DNA of 15,809 bases from Chloroflexota bacterium (GCA_024223125.1 JAAEOP010000512.1:1-15809); one strand, 5' to 3'; shown: positions 7,363-13,706, counted from the stretch's first letter. Made by a program: numbers and translations. Notes: generated by a model not told the origin, from the letters alone.

Positions 7363-8472
7363 TTAATCAAACAGTCCTGGTTGTTTCGGCTGCACATCTT
7401 TTGGTTTAGCATCCCTCACAGTACCGTTCTTTGTGGTTGTGGTTTTTTTACTGTTTGATTTGGGACGTTTTTTGCCCCCATCAGCAGGTAAATCATCATA
7501 GGCTTTTGTACCTGAACCATTCCAGAGAGTGGATGGGCTATAGATTTTGTAGGAGTCAGGTTCATTGCTGTTATTTGCTCGTTGACTTTGAGCGAAACGG
7601 CCTTTTGCCCCTTCAATATATTCTGGAATAGTTTCGCAGCAAATCCAATTGCGTTCAAGATGATCGCAAACTTCTCCTGTTACACAGCTACCACCAAAGG
7701 GATCAAAAATTGTATCGCCTGTGTCAGTTAGCATCCTGATGAAATATTCAGGTAAACGAGAAGGAAAACGGGCGGGATGAGGTTTGATATTGTGTTCTTT
7801 GCAATAACGAAGATAGTATGAATTACTCTCAGTATTGGGAATGGCTATTAGATTAGGGGGAATTGCGCCACCGTTGTCTCGTTGAAATTTGTCACTAATA
7901 TCATGACCGCTAGGTCGAAGTTTTGCCTCATAACCATTTTTAATCAAGTCTAACATCGAATCGCTATAAGGGGTGAGTACACGGCGGTTACTCGCTTTGG
8001 GCCAGGGTGTTTTGGATAGCCAATAAACACAGTTGACGCCATCTTTTACACGGATACGGCGTACATTTACCCATTCGGCTGGGGTGGGTAACTTTGAAGG
8101 ATTCCACCAATATAATTCTTGAGCAAGATGGAAATTCAACTTGCGGCAGAGCATGATAAGTAATTCAAAATGGTACAAGCTGCGAGTTGGTTGACCGGGA
8201 ATCCAGGAACCGCCAATATCAATCACTAATGAGCCGGTTGGTTTGAGGGTACGGTAGAATTCTTGGGCAAAATCTGTGAACCAGGCAACATATTTATCTT
8301 CTTCTACATTGCCGTAATCTTTTTTCCGTAGCAGCGCGAAAGGGGGACTGGTAAAGATCAAATCTATAGACTCATCTTTAATGGATTCTTGCATGTATTT
8401 TAGAGAATCCTGGTGGATTATACGGCCGTATTCTGTAATAAAATCATCCATAAGCTTTTTGAGGGAGAGCAT
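7363..8472 (-). CDS. DNA methyltransferase, beta-class m4C type (PvuII/Cfr9I-like)
   Basis: A 369-aa protein numbered from ATG 8472. Catalytic motif IV TSPPFALLRKKDYGN (41-55) precedes the SAM-binding motif I DPFGGSCVTGEV (257-268), the permuted beta-class order. The TSPPF plus R-K-K-x-Y-G-N pattern and the GGAIPPNLIAIPNTESNS block are characteristic of enzymes making N4-methylcytosine, such as M.PvuII. An N6-adenine product is less likely but not excluded. It would protect host DNA from the adjacent HNH nuclease. The recognition site cannot be read from sequence. The last 60 residues are a Lys/Thr-rich tail ending QPKQPGLFD. GTG at 8478 and ATG at 8451 are alternative starts; none has a good Shine-Dalgarno. 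A promoter lies 36 bp upstream. Confidence 0.9.
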   Translation of the reverse strand: MLSLKKLMDDFITEYGRIIHQDSLKYMQESIKDESIDLIFTSPPFALLRKKDYGNVEEDKYVAWFTDFAQEFYRTLKPTGSLVIDIGGSWIPGQPTRSLYHFELLIMLCRKLNFHLAQELYWWNPSKLPTPAEWVNVRRIRVKDGVNCVYWLSKTPWPKASNRRVLTPYSDSMLDLIKNGYEAKLRPSGHDISDKFQRDNGGAIPPNLIAIPNTESNSYYLRYCKEHNIKPHPARFPSRLPEYFIRMLTDTGDTIFDPFGGSCVTGEVCDHLERNWICCETIPEYIEGAKGRFAQSQRANNSNEPDSYKIYSPSTLWNGSGTKAYDDLPADGGKKRPKSNSKKTTTTKNGTVRDAKPKDVQPKQPGLFD

Positions 8473-8507
8473 TTGCACAAAACATTTGTGCTGCTGATAT
8501 TGTCACC

Positions 8508-8536
8508 AGTATATAGCAATCAGCTTTATTCCTCAA
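8508..8536 (-). promoter_or_regulatory. Sigma70-like promoter for the R-M cassette
   Basis: Minus-strand TTGAGG (8531-8536), exactly 17 bp, then TATACT (8508-8513). It lies between the thiD stop (8548) and the methyltransferase start, giving a leader of about 30 nt. I see no C-protein gene, so control is probably by this promoter and by methyltransferase-nuclease coupling. Confidence 0.6.
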
Positions 8537-8547
8537 TGCAAAATTGG

Positions 8548-9372
8548 TCATGGCGATGTGGGGAACACTGGGCCATGTCCAGCCCCCAACTGCCAGTTGG
8601 CCCCGTTTTGGATGGCGTGATGGGTAAATTGGTGGGCCAGGTACACGGCCGTTTCCATTCCCTCCCCCCGTGCCAAAGCCACACACACGGTGGCCGAAAA
8701 CGTATCTCCGGCGCCATGTGTGTTAGCCGTATCAATTTTGGGAGAGCGTAATTCGTGAATTTCACGGCCGTTAAAAAAAATATCCACCACTTCCTCCCCC
8801 TCCTGTCCTCCCTTCAAAAGTATATTTTGTGTCCCCAACCGATGCAGGTTGCGGGCCATATTGGCTAACCGGGGCAGATCGTTGCTAGCAGGCAATGAAC
8901 TGTTTAGCAATAAGGCTGCTTCATGACGGTTGGGCGTTATCAAAGCCGCCAATGGCAATAAATACGCCAGATAAAGTTGGCGCACAATATCGGCAAACAT
9001 GGGTTGGCCGCGATGGTTTACCAACACAGGATCAATGACCACGTTGTGACAACGAAACTGCTGCAATTTGGCTGACACAGCAATGATAAGGTCAGGACGG
9101 CCGATAAAACCAGTTTTCACGGCCGTCGCCCCATAATCTGATAAAACTGCTTCCAACTGCTGTTTCACAAAGTCGGTCGTCATGTACTGCACCGCGTTGA
9201 CAGAGAGGGAGTTTTGGGCGGTTACGGCCGTGATCACACTCATCCCATACACTCCCAGCATCGCCCATGTCCGCAAATCTGCTTGCAAACCGGCCGCTCC
9301 GCCACTGTCCGACCCGGCAATTGTTAACACGATTGGCGGTGGCGTTCCCGGCAATCTTTTTATTTTTTCCAT
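8548..9372 (-). CDS. thiD: Hydroxymethylpyrimidine (phosphate) kinase
   Basis: A 274-aa ribokinase-fold enzyme of thiamine synthesis that phosphorylates HMP and HMP-phosphate to HMP-PP. The N-terminal substrate loop reads TIAGSDSGGAAGLQAD (16-31), VKTGFIG is at 84-90, VIDPVLV at 111-117 and LITPNRHEA at 143-151. The anion-hole motif near the C-terminus is HGAGDTFSA (218-226). The best-studied ThiD enzymes carry Cys where Asp222 stands here; Asp is the usual base in other ribokinase-family members, so activity is expected. The length fits the family. AGGTG precedes ATG 9372 by 6 nt and is the likely ribosome binding site. No other thiamine gene and no TPP riboswitch is visible upstream. It stands alone between the R-M cassette and an intergenic palindrome. 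Confidence 0.93.
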   Translation of the reverse strand: MEKIKRLPGTPPPIVLTIAGSDSGGAAGLQADLRTWAMLGVYGMSVITAVTAQNSLSVNAVQYMTTDFVKQQLEAVLSDYGATAVKTGFIGRPDLIIAVSAKLQQFRCHNVVIDPVLVNHRGQPMFADIVRQLYLAYLLPLAALITPNRHEAALLLNSSLPASNDLPRLANMARNLHRLGTQNILLKGGQEGEEVVDIFFNGREIHELRSPKIDTANTHGAGDTFSATVCVALARGEGMETAVYLAHQFTHHAIQNGANWQLGAGHGPVFPTSP

Positions 9373-9403
9373 TGTTACACCTGGTAATTCGATATCTAAT
9401 CAA

Positions 9404-9505
9404 CATTATCGGAAATAAGAAATCAGACAGGATTTACGGGATTATCAGGATTATTTCATCCTGATAATCTTGTTAATCCTGTCAAAAAAGTTATTTCCGA
9501 TAATG
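9404..9505. repeat. 102-bp near-perfect palindrome built of 9-bp units
   Basis: Three matched blocks pair symmetrically: 9404-9418 with 9491-9505 (CATTATCGGAAATAA), 9426-9434 with 9475-9483 (GACAGGATT) and 9440-9451 with 9458-9469 (GATTATCAGGAT). Internal loops are of equal size on both sides (7/7 and 5/5), with a 6-nt apex. From 9428 to 9481 the sequence divides into six in-phase nonamers, three CAGGATTAT-like then three reversed. TCTAAT flanks it at 9395-9400 and 9506-9511. It could be a MITE-like element or a structured repeat. There is no U-tract typical of a terminator. Confidence 0.85.
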
Positions 9506-9557
9506 TCTAATGTGGTTTTGCAGGTACGCAAAATCCATCTGCATTTGGTTGCATCCT

Positions 9558-9626
9558 TTGTATACACGGATGGAAAGAACACGGATTTTTATTTATTCTC
9601 TATGCTCCTCCTATCTGTGTATACAA
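9558..9626. repeat. Inverted repeat around the octamer palindrome TGTATACA
   Basis: TTGTATACACGGAT (9558-9571) pairs with ATCTGTGTATACAA (9613-9626), 14 bp with one mismatch and a 41-bp loop. A further ACACGGAT copy lies in the loop. It is in the gap between thiD and the receiver gene. Function unknown; it may be a second, more eroded member of the palindromic repeats. The remainder of 9627-9692 is AT-rich and shows nothing I recognise. Confidence 0.6.
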
Positions 9627-9692
9627 CTTCCCGGCAACTACTGCAAGATTTTATTATAGAAAATATCTATTTTGCAGATAGCCACTATTGTC

Positions 9693-9721
9693 TTGAGGGG
9701 TGGTAAGAAGCGTGATATTCT
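9693..9721 (+). promoter_or_regulatory. Sigma70-like promoter for the receiver gene (and perhaps thrC)
   Basis: TTGAGG (9693-9698), 17-bp spacer and TATTCT (9716-9721), with a start about 30 nt before ATG 9758. The -35 and spacing equal those before the R-M methyltransferase. A strong GGAGG (9745-9749) follows as ribosome binding site. Confidence 0.45.
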
Positions 9722-9757
9722 CTACAAGTTCGTAATAATCCAATGGAGGCAGTTCCC

Positions 9758-10174
9758 ATGAAGAAACGTATTTTGTATGTTGAAGATCATCCCAATAACC
9801 GTTTGCTGGTGCAGCGCATTTTAGAAGTGGATGGGTATGAAATGCTCACGGCCGTAGATGGCAAAGCTGGCTGGCACATGGCCGTTGCCCAAAAACCAGA
9901 CCTCATCCTGATGGACTTACACCTGCCCGGTGAGCTTAATGGTCTGGAACTAACCGAAAAAATCAAACAAACTTCCGACCTCAACCATATTCCCATCATC
10001 GCCCTGACCGCCTTCAGCAACGATGAAGTGGAACGAGCCGCGCGGGCTATTGGCTGTGATGATTTTCTACGTAAACCGGCCGACATTCGCCAGATTCGGG
10101 CCATCCTGCGCCAATATTTAGGGGAAGCTGTTGTAGCGCAAACAGATACGGCCGCAACCTACACCTATATTTGA
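9758..10174 (+). CDS. Stand-alone response-regulator receiver (CheY/DivK type)
   Basis: A 138-aa protein, a single receiver domain. The acidic pair is E9-D10 in LYVEDHPNN, the phospho-acceptor is D53 in LILMDLHLPG, the switch Thr is T84 in IALTAF, and K106 is in FLRKPAD. No output domain follows, only a short tail after about residue 125. Such proteins relay phosphate or bind a partner as in DivK or SpoIIAA-like circuits; no histidine kinase is in the window. I chose ATG 9758 over ATG 9743 because GGAGG at 9745-9749 has proper spacing for it and lies inside the longer reading. The gene is followed after 22 bp by threonine synthase on the same strand, so co-transcription is likely though functional linkage is unclear. 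Confidence 0.92.
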   Translation: MKKRILYVEDHPNNRLLVQRILEVDGYEMLTAVDGKAGWHMAVAQKPDLILMDLHLPGELNGLELTEKIKQTSDLNHIPIIALTAFSNDEVERAARAIGCDDFLRKPADIRQIRAILRQYLGEAVVAQTDTAATYTYI

Positions 10175-10199
10175 CTGTTGACAATTGATAACTGCTATG
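10172..10199. repeat. Short heptamer run bridging receiver stop and thrC start
   Basis: In register from the stop codon, the units TGACTGT, TGACAAT and TGATAAC share TGA at their start and are followed by TGCTATG, which contains the thrC ATG. Only four units, so chance is possible, but the period and the placement between two genes match the other arrays. Confidence 0.35.
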
Positions 10200-11360
10200 A
10201 GCTATTTAACCCACCTCGAATGTTCCCTTACCGGGCAGGCTTACGATGCCGAGCAGCTTATTCGTCTAAGCGATGCCGGTTTACCCCTATTAGCCCGATA
10301 TGATCTTACCAAAGCACGAGATGAAGTAGACCGTGACAAATTGATGCGCCGCCCGGCCGATTTGTGGCGCTTCCGCGAAATGCTACCTGTGCGCGACCGG
10401 CGCTACATCACCACCCTCGGCGAAGGCGGCAAACCTATTCTGGAATTAAACCAACTGGGCAGCAAACTGGGCTTGAACCAGCTTTATATCAAAGATGAAG
10501 GCCAAAATCCCACCGGCAGCTTCAAAGCGTTGGGGTTAGCAGCCGCCGTCAGCCGGGCGCTTGAATTGGGCGTGACTGAATTTGTCATTCCCACGGCCGG
10601 TAATGCCGGTGGGGCCTTAGCCGCCTATGCCGCCCGTGCCGGAGTTACCGCCCACGTCTATATGCCTCAAGATGCGCCTCTCATTAATATCACCGAAGTG
10701 CAAATGACCGGGGCTGATTTGAAGCTGGTCAATGGCCTGATCAATGACGCTGGCCGGGAAGCGGCCGCCGATGCGGCCGCAGGTGGCTGGTTTGATGTTT
10801 CCACCCTCAAAGAACCGTACCGTCTGGAAGGAAAAAAGATGATGGGGTATGAGCTGGCGGCCGCTTTCAATTGGGAACTGCCAGATGTCATCATTTACCC
10901 CACCGGCGGCGGCACTGGGCTAATTGGCATGTGGAAAGCGTTTGACGAGATGGAAAAGTTGGGCTGGATTGGTCCCAAACGGCCGCGCATGGTTGCCGCC
11001 CAATCAGATGGCTGTGCCCCGGTTGTAAAAGCGTTCCATGAAGGCCAAGAAGTGACCGAACCCTGGGAAGATGCGGCCACCCTAGCCGGGGGGTTACGTG
11101 TACCGGTGACAGTTGGCGGACGGCTGATGTTACAAGCGTTACGAGAAAGTGATGGCACGGCCGTTGCTGTGCCCGACCGCGATATTTTTGCCGCCCAAAA
11201 ACTACTGGCTCGTAATGAAGGTATATTTGTCTCTTTGGAAGCGGCGGCAACTATCGCCGCTTTGCAAGAACTTATTACCCAACAATGGGTACACCCCGAC
11301 GAACGCATCCTCGTCTTCAACACTGGCAGCGGGTTGAAGTACCGTTTATTGCTGTCATGA
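10197..11360 (+). CDS. thrC: Threonine synthase
   Basis: A 387-aa PLP enzyme converting O-phosphohomoserine to threonine. The PLP lysine is K110 in NPTGSFKALG, followed by PTAGNAGGALAAYAA (substrate-carboxylate loop) and the phosphate-binding YPTGGGTGLIGMW. The N-terminus LECSLTGQAYD with LLARYDL recalls the family members that start with a Cys-x-x-Cys-Gly segment, although the second cysteine is absent here. ALGLAAAVSRA is typical of the archaeal/plant-type branch and not the short E. coli branch. Some pyridoxal-dependent lyases such as diaminopropionate or cystathionine enzymes share the fold, but the overall layout fits ThrC best. ATG 10197 is preferred over an upstream TTG at 10185; no Shine-Dalgarno sequence is present. 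It probably shares its transcript with the receiver gene. Confidence 0.88.
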   Translation: MSYLTHLECSLTGQAYDAEQLIRLSDAGLPLLARYDLTKARDEVDRDKLMRRPADLWRFREMLPVRDRRYITTLGEGGKPILELNQLGSKLGLNQLYIKDEGQNPTGSFKALGLAAAVSRALELGVTEFVIPTAGNAGGALAAYAARAGVTAHVYMPQDAPLINITEVQMTGADLKLVNGLINDAGREAAADAAAGGWFDVSTLKEPYRLEGKKMMGYELAAAFNWELPDVIIYPTGGGTGLIGMWKAFDEMEKLGWIGPKRPRMVAAQSDGCAPVVKAFHEGQEVTEPWEDAATLAGGLRVPVTVGGRLMLQALRESDGTAVAVPDRDIFAAQKLLARNEGIFVSLEAAATIAALQELITQQWVHPDERILVFNTGSGLKYRLLLS

Positions 11361-11362
11361 TG

Positions 11363-11400
11363 GTAATTGAGTAATTGATAATTATCAGTTACTCAATTAC
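11363..11400. repeat. 38-bp near-perfect palindrome after thrC
   Basis: GTAATTGAGTAA (11363-11374) pairs with TTACTCAATTAC (11389-11400), and the inner TGATAATTATCA (11376-11387) is itself a perfect palindrome. Its left half repeats GTAATTGA twice with an 8-bp period. It starts 3 bp after the thrC stop and could terminate or stabilise that transcript, but no T-tract follows. Confidence 0.8.
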
Positions 11401-11483
11401 CCAACCACAATTCTCCCCCACAAATTCGCGTAAAACCTTTATTCATTGTACGCTTCTGAAAACCCATTTTTTTGGAGGCTTCT

Positions 11484-12275
11484 ATGACCGATCTTGTTCT
11501 CACCCAACAGCACGACACAATCTTTGAAATTATCCTCAACCGGCCGCAAAAACGGAATGCGATCAATATGGAGATGTTTGCCCAGTTTGACACGGCCGTA
11601 CAGCGAGCCAGCCGTACCCCCGATATCCGTACTGTCATCATTCGCGGCGAAGGGAAAGCCTTTTCGGCCGGAATTGATGTGTCGGCATTGCTGGGTCTGG
11701 CTGATGAATACGGCCGTCATTGGCAAATCCGTATGCGATCTATTACTGATGATTTTCAGCACGTACTCACTCGATTAGAACGGCTAGAATTACCAACTAT
11801 CGCCCTGCTGCATGGACATTGCTTGGGGCTGGCAATGGAACTGGCCCTGGCCTGCGATATTCGACTGGCGGCCAAAGGGACGTTGATGGGGCTGCCCGAA
11901 TCTCGTTTGGGGCTGATCCCCGACGTGGGTGGTACAACCAGGTTAGTGCGGCTGGTTGGCCCGGCGCGGGCAAAGGAGATCATCTTCACCGGCCGTCTGT
12001 TTGACATGGCTTATGCAGAACGCTGGGGAATTGTCAACGATGTTGTACCCACCGACTCACTCATGAGCAAAGCCGAAGCGTTGGCCACCGAAATCAACCT
12101 GGCTGCGCCACTGGCTGTGGGCATGGCTAAACGAGTAATTGATGGCCTGAGTGACATTGATCGCGGTTTAATGTTAGAAGGCTGGGCACAGAGTCAATTG
12201 TTCAACAGTGAGGATTTTATGGAAGGGGCACAGAGCTTTATAATGAAACGGCCGCCGCAGTGGCAGGGGAAGTAG
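11484..12275 (+). CDS. Enoyl-CoA hydratase/isomerase (crotonase) family protein
   Basis: A 263-aa crotonase-fold protein expected to act on acyl-CoA thioesters, for instance hydrating enoyl-CoA in fatty-acid or amino-acid breakdown. FSAGIDVSAL (60-69) forms the first oxyanion-hole strand. HGHCLGLAMELALACDIRLA (110-129) and MGLPESRLGLIPDVGGTTRL (135-154) carry Glu119 and Glu139, which align with the two catalytic glutamates of rat crotonase. The usual Gly-Gly-Gly before the first Glu reads Gly-Leu-Ala here, so the second oxyanion-hole residue is altered. The C-terminus ends RPPQWQGK, typical for the family. ATG 11484 is chosen because GGAGG (11474-11478) sits 5 bp before it. It is a lone gene, so the physiological substrate is open. 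The overall family call is firm and the exact reaction is not. Confidence 0.9.
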   Translation: MTDLVLTQQHDTIFEIILNRPQKRNAINMEMFAQFDTAVQRASRTPDIRTVIIRGEGKAFSAGIDVSALLGLADEYGRHWQIRMRSITDDFQHVLTRLERLELPTIALLHGHCLGLAMELALACDIRLAAKGTLMGLPESRLGLIPDVGGTTRLVRLVGPARAKEIIFTGRLFDMAYAERWGIVNDVVPTDSLMSKAEALATEINLAAPLAVGMAKRVIDGLSDIDRGLMLEGWAQSQLFNSEDFMEGAQSFIMKRPPQWQGK

Positions 12276-12279
12276 GGGG

Positions 12280-12321
12280 AGTGTGCAGTGTTCAGGACAG
12301 GACACTGCACACTGAAAACTG
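12280..12321. repeat. Heptamer array/palindrome between convergent genes
   Basis: Six in-phase heptamers: AGTGTGC, AGTGTTC and AGGACAG, then GACACTG, CACACTG and AAAACTG. AGTGTGCAGTGT (12280-12291) pairs with ACACTGCACACT (12302-12313). The array spans nearly the whole gap between the stop codons of the crotonase gene (12275) and the BI-1 gene (12324), a position suited to bidirectional transcript-end formation. It lacks T-tracts. Confidence 0.8.
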
Positions 12322-12323
12322 AT

Positions 12324-13073
12324 CTATCGTCGCCGGCCGAAGATGCGGAGCAGCAGCAAGAACAGGTTAATAAAGTCCAGGTACAAACTGAGCGCGCCCA
12401 TCACGCCAATGCTGCTGATAACTTGTTGCTCGGGCATTCCTTCTGAAGCAGCAGCGTAAGCCATTTTCTTAATGCGCTGGCTGTCATACACAATTAACCC
12501 CATAAAGATGAGTACCAGCACATACGTTGTCACCCAATAGAGAATTTCGCTAAAGAAGAAGATATTGACAATTGAAGCCAAAATCATCCCCAATAAACCG
12601 ACAAGCAAAATTGGTCCCCACCGGGTCAGGTCTTGTTTGGTAGTCAGCCCAATGACGGTCAGGAGCAAGAAGATAACGGTGGTAATGCCGAAAGCAAAAA
12701 CAATCGTTCCCAGGCTATACAGAAGAAAAATCCCCGTTAGCATAACCCCCATAAGCGCGGCATAAAGGAAGAATAACGCCAGCGCCACGCCTGATGATAA
12801 TTTACTCGCGGCGCGGCTGATGGCAATGACCAGAATGAACTGGCCAATGACTAAGCCCCAAAAAACGAGCCTATTGCTATAGAACAGGTTGAACAAAGCC
12901 GGAACGCTCAATACGGCAAGGCTGCTAAGGGTCGTTACCAGCAGCCCTAACGTCATCCAACCATAAACGCGGGACATAACGGCCGTAAATATTTCCCCCA
13001 ATTTCTGCTCCGAGATCGGTACGAGCATCTCTTCCTGGTGTTGATATTCTGGTTCTAGTGATTCGTATGACAT
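12324..13073 (-). CDS. Bax inhibitor-1/YccA family membrane protein
   Basis: A 249-aa integral membrane protein with a cytosolic N-terminus of about 35 residues and seven hydrophobic segments between about 38 and 245. The C-terminal half has the family pattern: VYDSQRIKK (D197) and LYLDFINLFLLLLRIFG (D233), the acidic residues that form the pH-sensing di-Asp latch of the bacterial homologue BsYetJ. Members are calcium-leak channels or, as with YccA, modulators of FtsH proteolysis. ATG 13073 is supported by GGAGGA (13081-13086) 7 bp upstream; an in-frame TTG at 13088 overlaps that site and is rejected. It has its own promoter (13119-13148) and converges with the crotonase gene, so it is monocistronic. 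Confidence 0.92.
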   Translation of the reverse strand: MSYESLEPEYQHQEEMLVPISEQKLGEIFTAVMSRVYGWMTLGLLVTTLSSLAVLSVPALFNLFYSNRLVFWGLVIGQFILVIAISRAASKLSSGVALALFFLYAALMGVMLTGIFLLYSLGTIVFAFGITTVIFLLLTVIGLTTKQDLTRWGPILLVGLLGMILASIVNIFFFSEILYWVTTYVLVLIFMGLIVYDSQRIKKMAYAAASEGMPEQQVISSIGVMGALSLYLDFINLFLLLLRIFGRRR

Positions 13074-13118
13074 ACTGTTCTCCTCCAATACAGGATATTC
13101 ACTCAGTAAAGTGGCTGC

Positions 13119-13148
13119 ATTGTATCATGATTTTTGTGAAGTTGTCAT
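13119..13148 (-). promoter_or_regulatory. Sigma70-like promoter for the BI-1 gene
   Basis: Minus-strand ATGACA (13143-13148), 18-bp spacer and TACAAT (13119-13124), five of six matches at each hexamer. The start at about 13112 leaves a leader of roughly 40 nt containing GGAGGA. Confidence 0.65.
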
Positions 13149-13199
13149 CAAAACATTGGCATAGAAGTGGAGGACCAGGACGGCCGTACCAGCTACAAA

Positions 13200-13248
13200 G
13201 ACTGGAGATTGGAGATGATCGTCATTCTCAATCTCCAATCTCCGTTTC
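13200..13248. repeat. Heptamer array/palindrome, seven in-phase units
   Basis: Units GACTGGA, GATTGGA and GATGATC are followed by GTCATTC, TCAATCT, CCAATCT and CCGTTTC, all on one 7-bp register. GGAGATTGGAGAT (13204-13216) is perfectly complementary to 13231-13243, with a smaller ATGA/TCAT stem inside the loop. It lies between the BI-1 promoter and the DUF418 fragment. Confidence 0.85.
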
Positions 13249-13262
13249 ATTTCCCTAATTAT

Positions 13263-13425
13263 TCAAGCGGGTTACCTTACCACATCGCTACCTTCATCTT
13301 TTACGGTTTTGGTTTAGGTTTATACGGCACACTTAATCGCGTAGAGCAGATGCCTGTCATCTTGCTGATTTGGACATTTCAGATTGCTCTTTCATCCTGG
13401 TGGTTAGAGCGATTTCCGTATGGGT
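13263..13425 (+). pseudogene. 3' fragment of a DUF418-family membrane protein gene
   Basis: Frame with codons at multiples of three: LPYHIATFIFYGFGLGLYG, a charged turn (NRVEQ), a hydrophobic helix and SSWWLERFPYG. This matches the C-terminal end of DUF418 membrane proteins, which usually finishes 'fyG.GLgL.g...iw..Q...S.wWL.rF.yGPlEWlwR.ltY'. The frame departs at tyrosine-glycine, exactly where the ATGGGT start of a response-regulator fragment begins; the expected P-L-E-W is missing. No start codon or upstream two-thirds of the gene is present: 13249-13262 and further upstream is repeat and promoter sequence. A remnant, not a functional gene. Confidence 0.6.
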
Positions 13426-13572
13426 GCCTTACAGAAACAGCGTATTTTGGTTGTTGATGATGATAAAGAGATTGTCCGGTTAGGGCGGCGGTATCTGGAG
13501 CAAGCGGGGTATGTTGTGTTAGTAGCGTATGATGGGCAAACGGCCGTATCGAAGCAACCAGTTCTGGCCTAA
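13420..13572 (+). pseudogene. 5' fragment of a response-regulator receiver gene
   Basis: A 50-codon frame from ATG 13420: QRILVVDDDKEIVRLGRRYL, EQAGY, VAYDGQTAV and then a stop at 13570-13572. This is beta1-alpha1-beta2 of a receiver with the acidic D-D-D, cut before the phospho-acceptor aspartate, so it cannot function. The break follows an ACGGCCGT octamer (13540-13547) closely; after it the text is unrelated. An overlapping frame continues as RSNQFWPKPGQRLF to a stop at 13628-13630 and may be the tail of a third gene that I cannot identify. No Shine-Dalgarno sequence. The interval 13573-13677 otherwise shows nothing I recognise. Confidence 0.7.
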
Positions 13573-13677
13573 ACCAGGGCAGCGCCTTTTCCATCTACTT
13601 GCCTATCCAGTAAAACCCTCCAGAATTTAAATACCCTTACTCTCGTGTATCCCAATTGTTGAAAGCTTCGCGTCTAC

Positions 13678-13706
13678 TTGACAAAGCGGCCGACCCTCGC
13701 CAGAAT
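13678..13706 (+). promoter_or_regulatory. Sigma70-like promoter for the DUF3048 lipoprotein gene
   Basis: Consensus TTGACA (13678-13683), 17-bp spacer and CAGAAT (13701-13706), about 30 nt before the start codon. The spacer contains CGGCCG. Confidence 0.5.

Noticed and set aside
6356..8472. Avoidance of CAGCTG or CCCGGG as clue to the R-M target
   Set aside because: I saw neither site while reading, but several other 6-bp palindromes are also missing in a window this short, so absence is not informative.
8439..8475. ATG 8451 as the methyltransferase start
   Set aside because: It would leave a longer leader without a Shine-Dalgarno sequence and trims the N-terminus; ATG 8472 suits the promoter distance better, although this is not certain.
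9373..9742. TPP riboswitch upstream of thiD
   Set aside because: Neither the CTGAGA core nor the conserved second helix of a THI box can be found on the minus strand; the region is filled by palindromic repeats instead.
10667..11323. Several open frames antisense to thrC
   Set aside because: They lack motifs and start signals, and the strong PLP-enzyme motifs on the plus strand account for the region.
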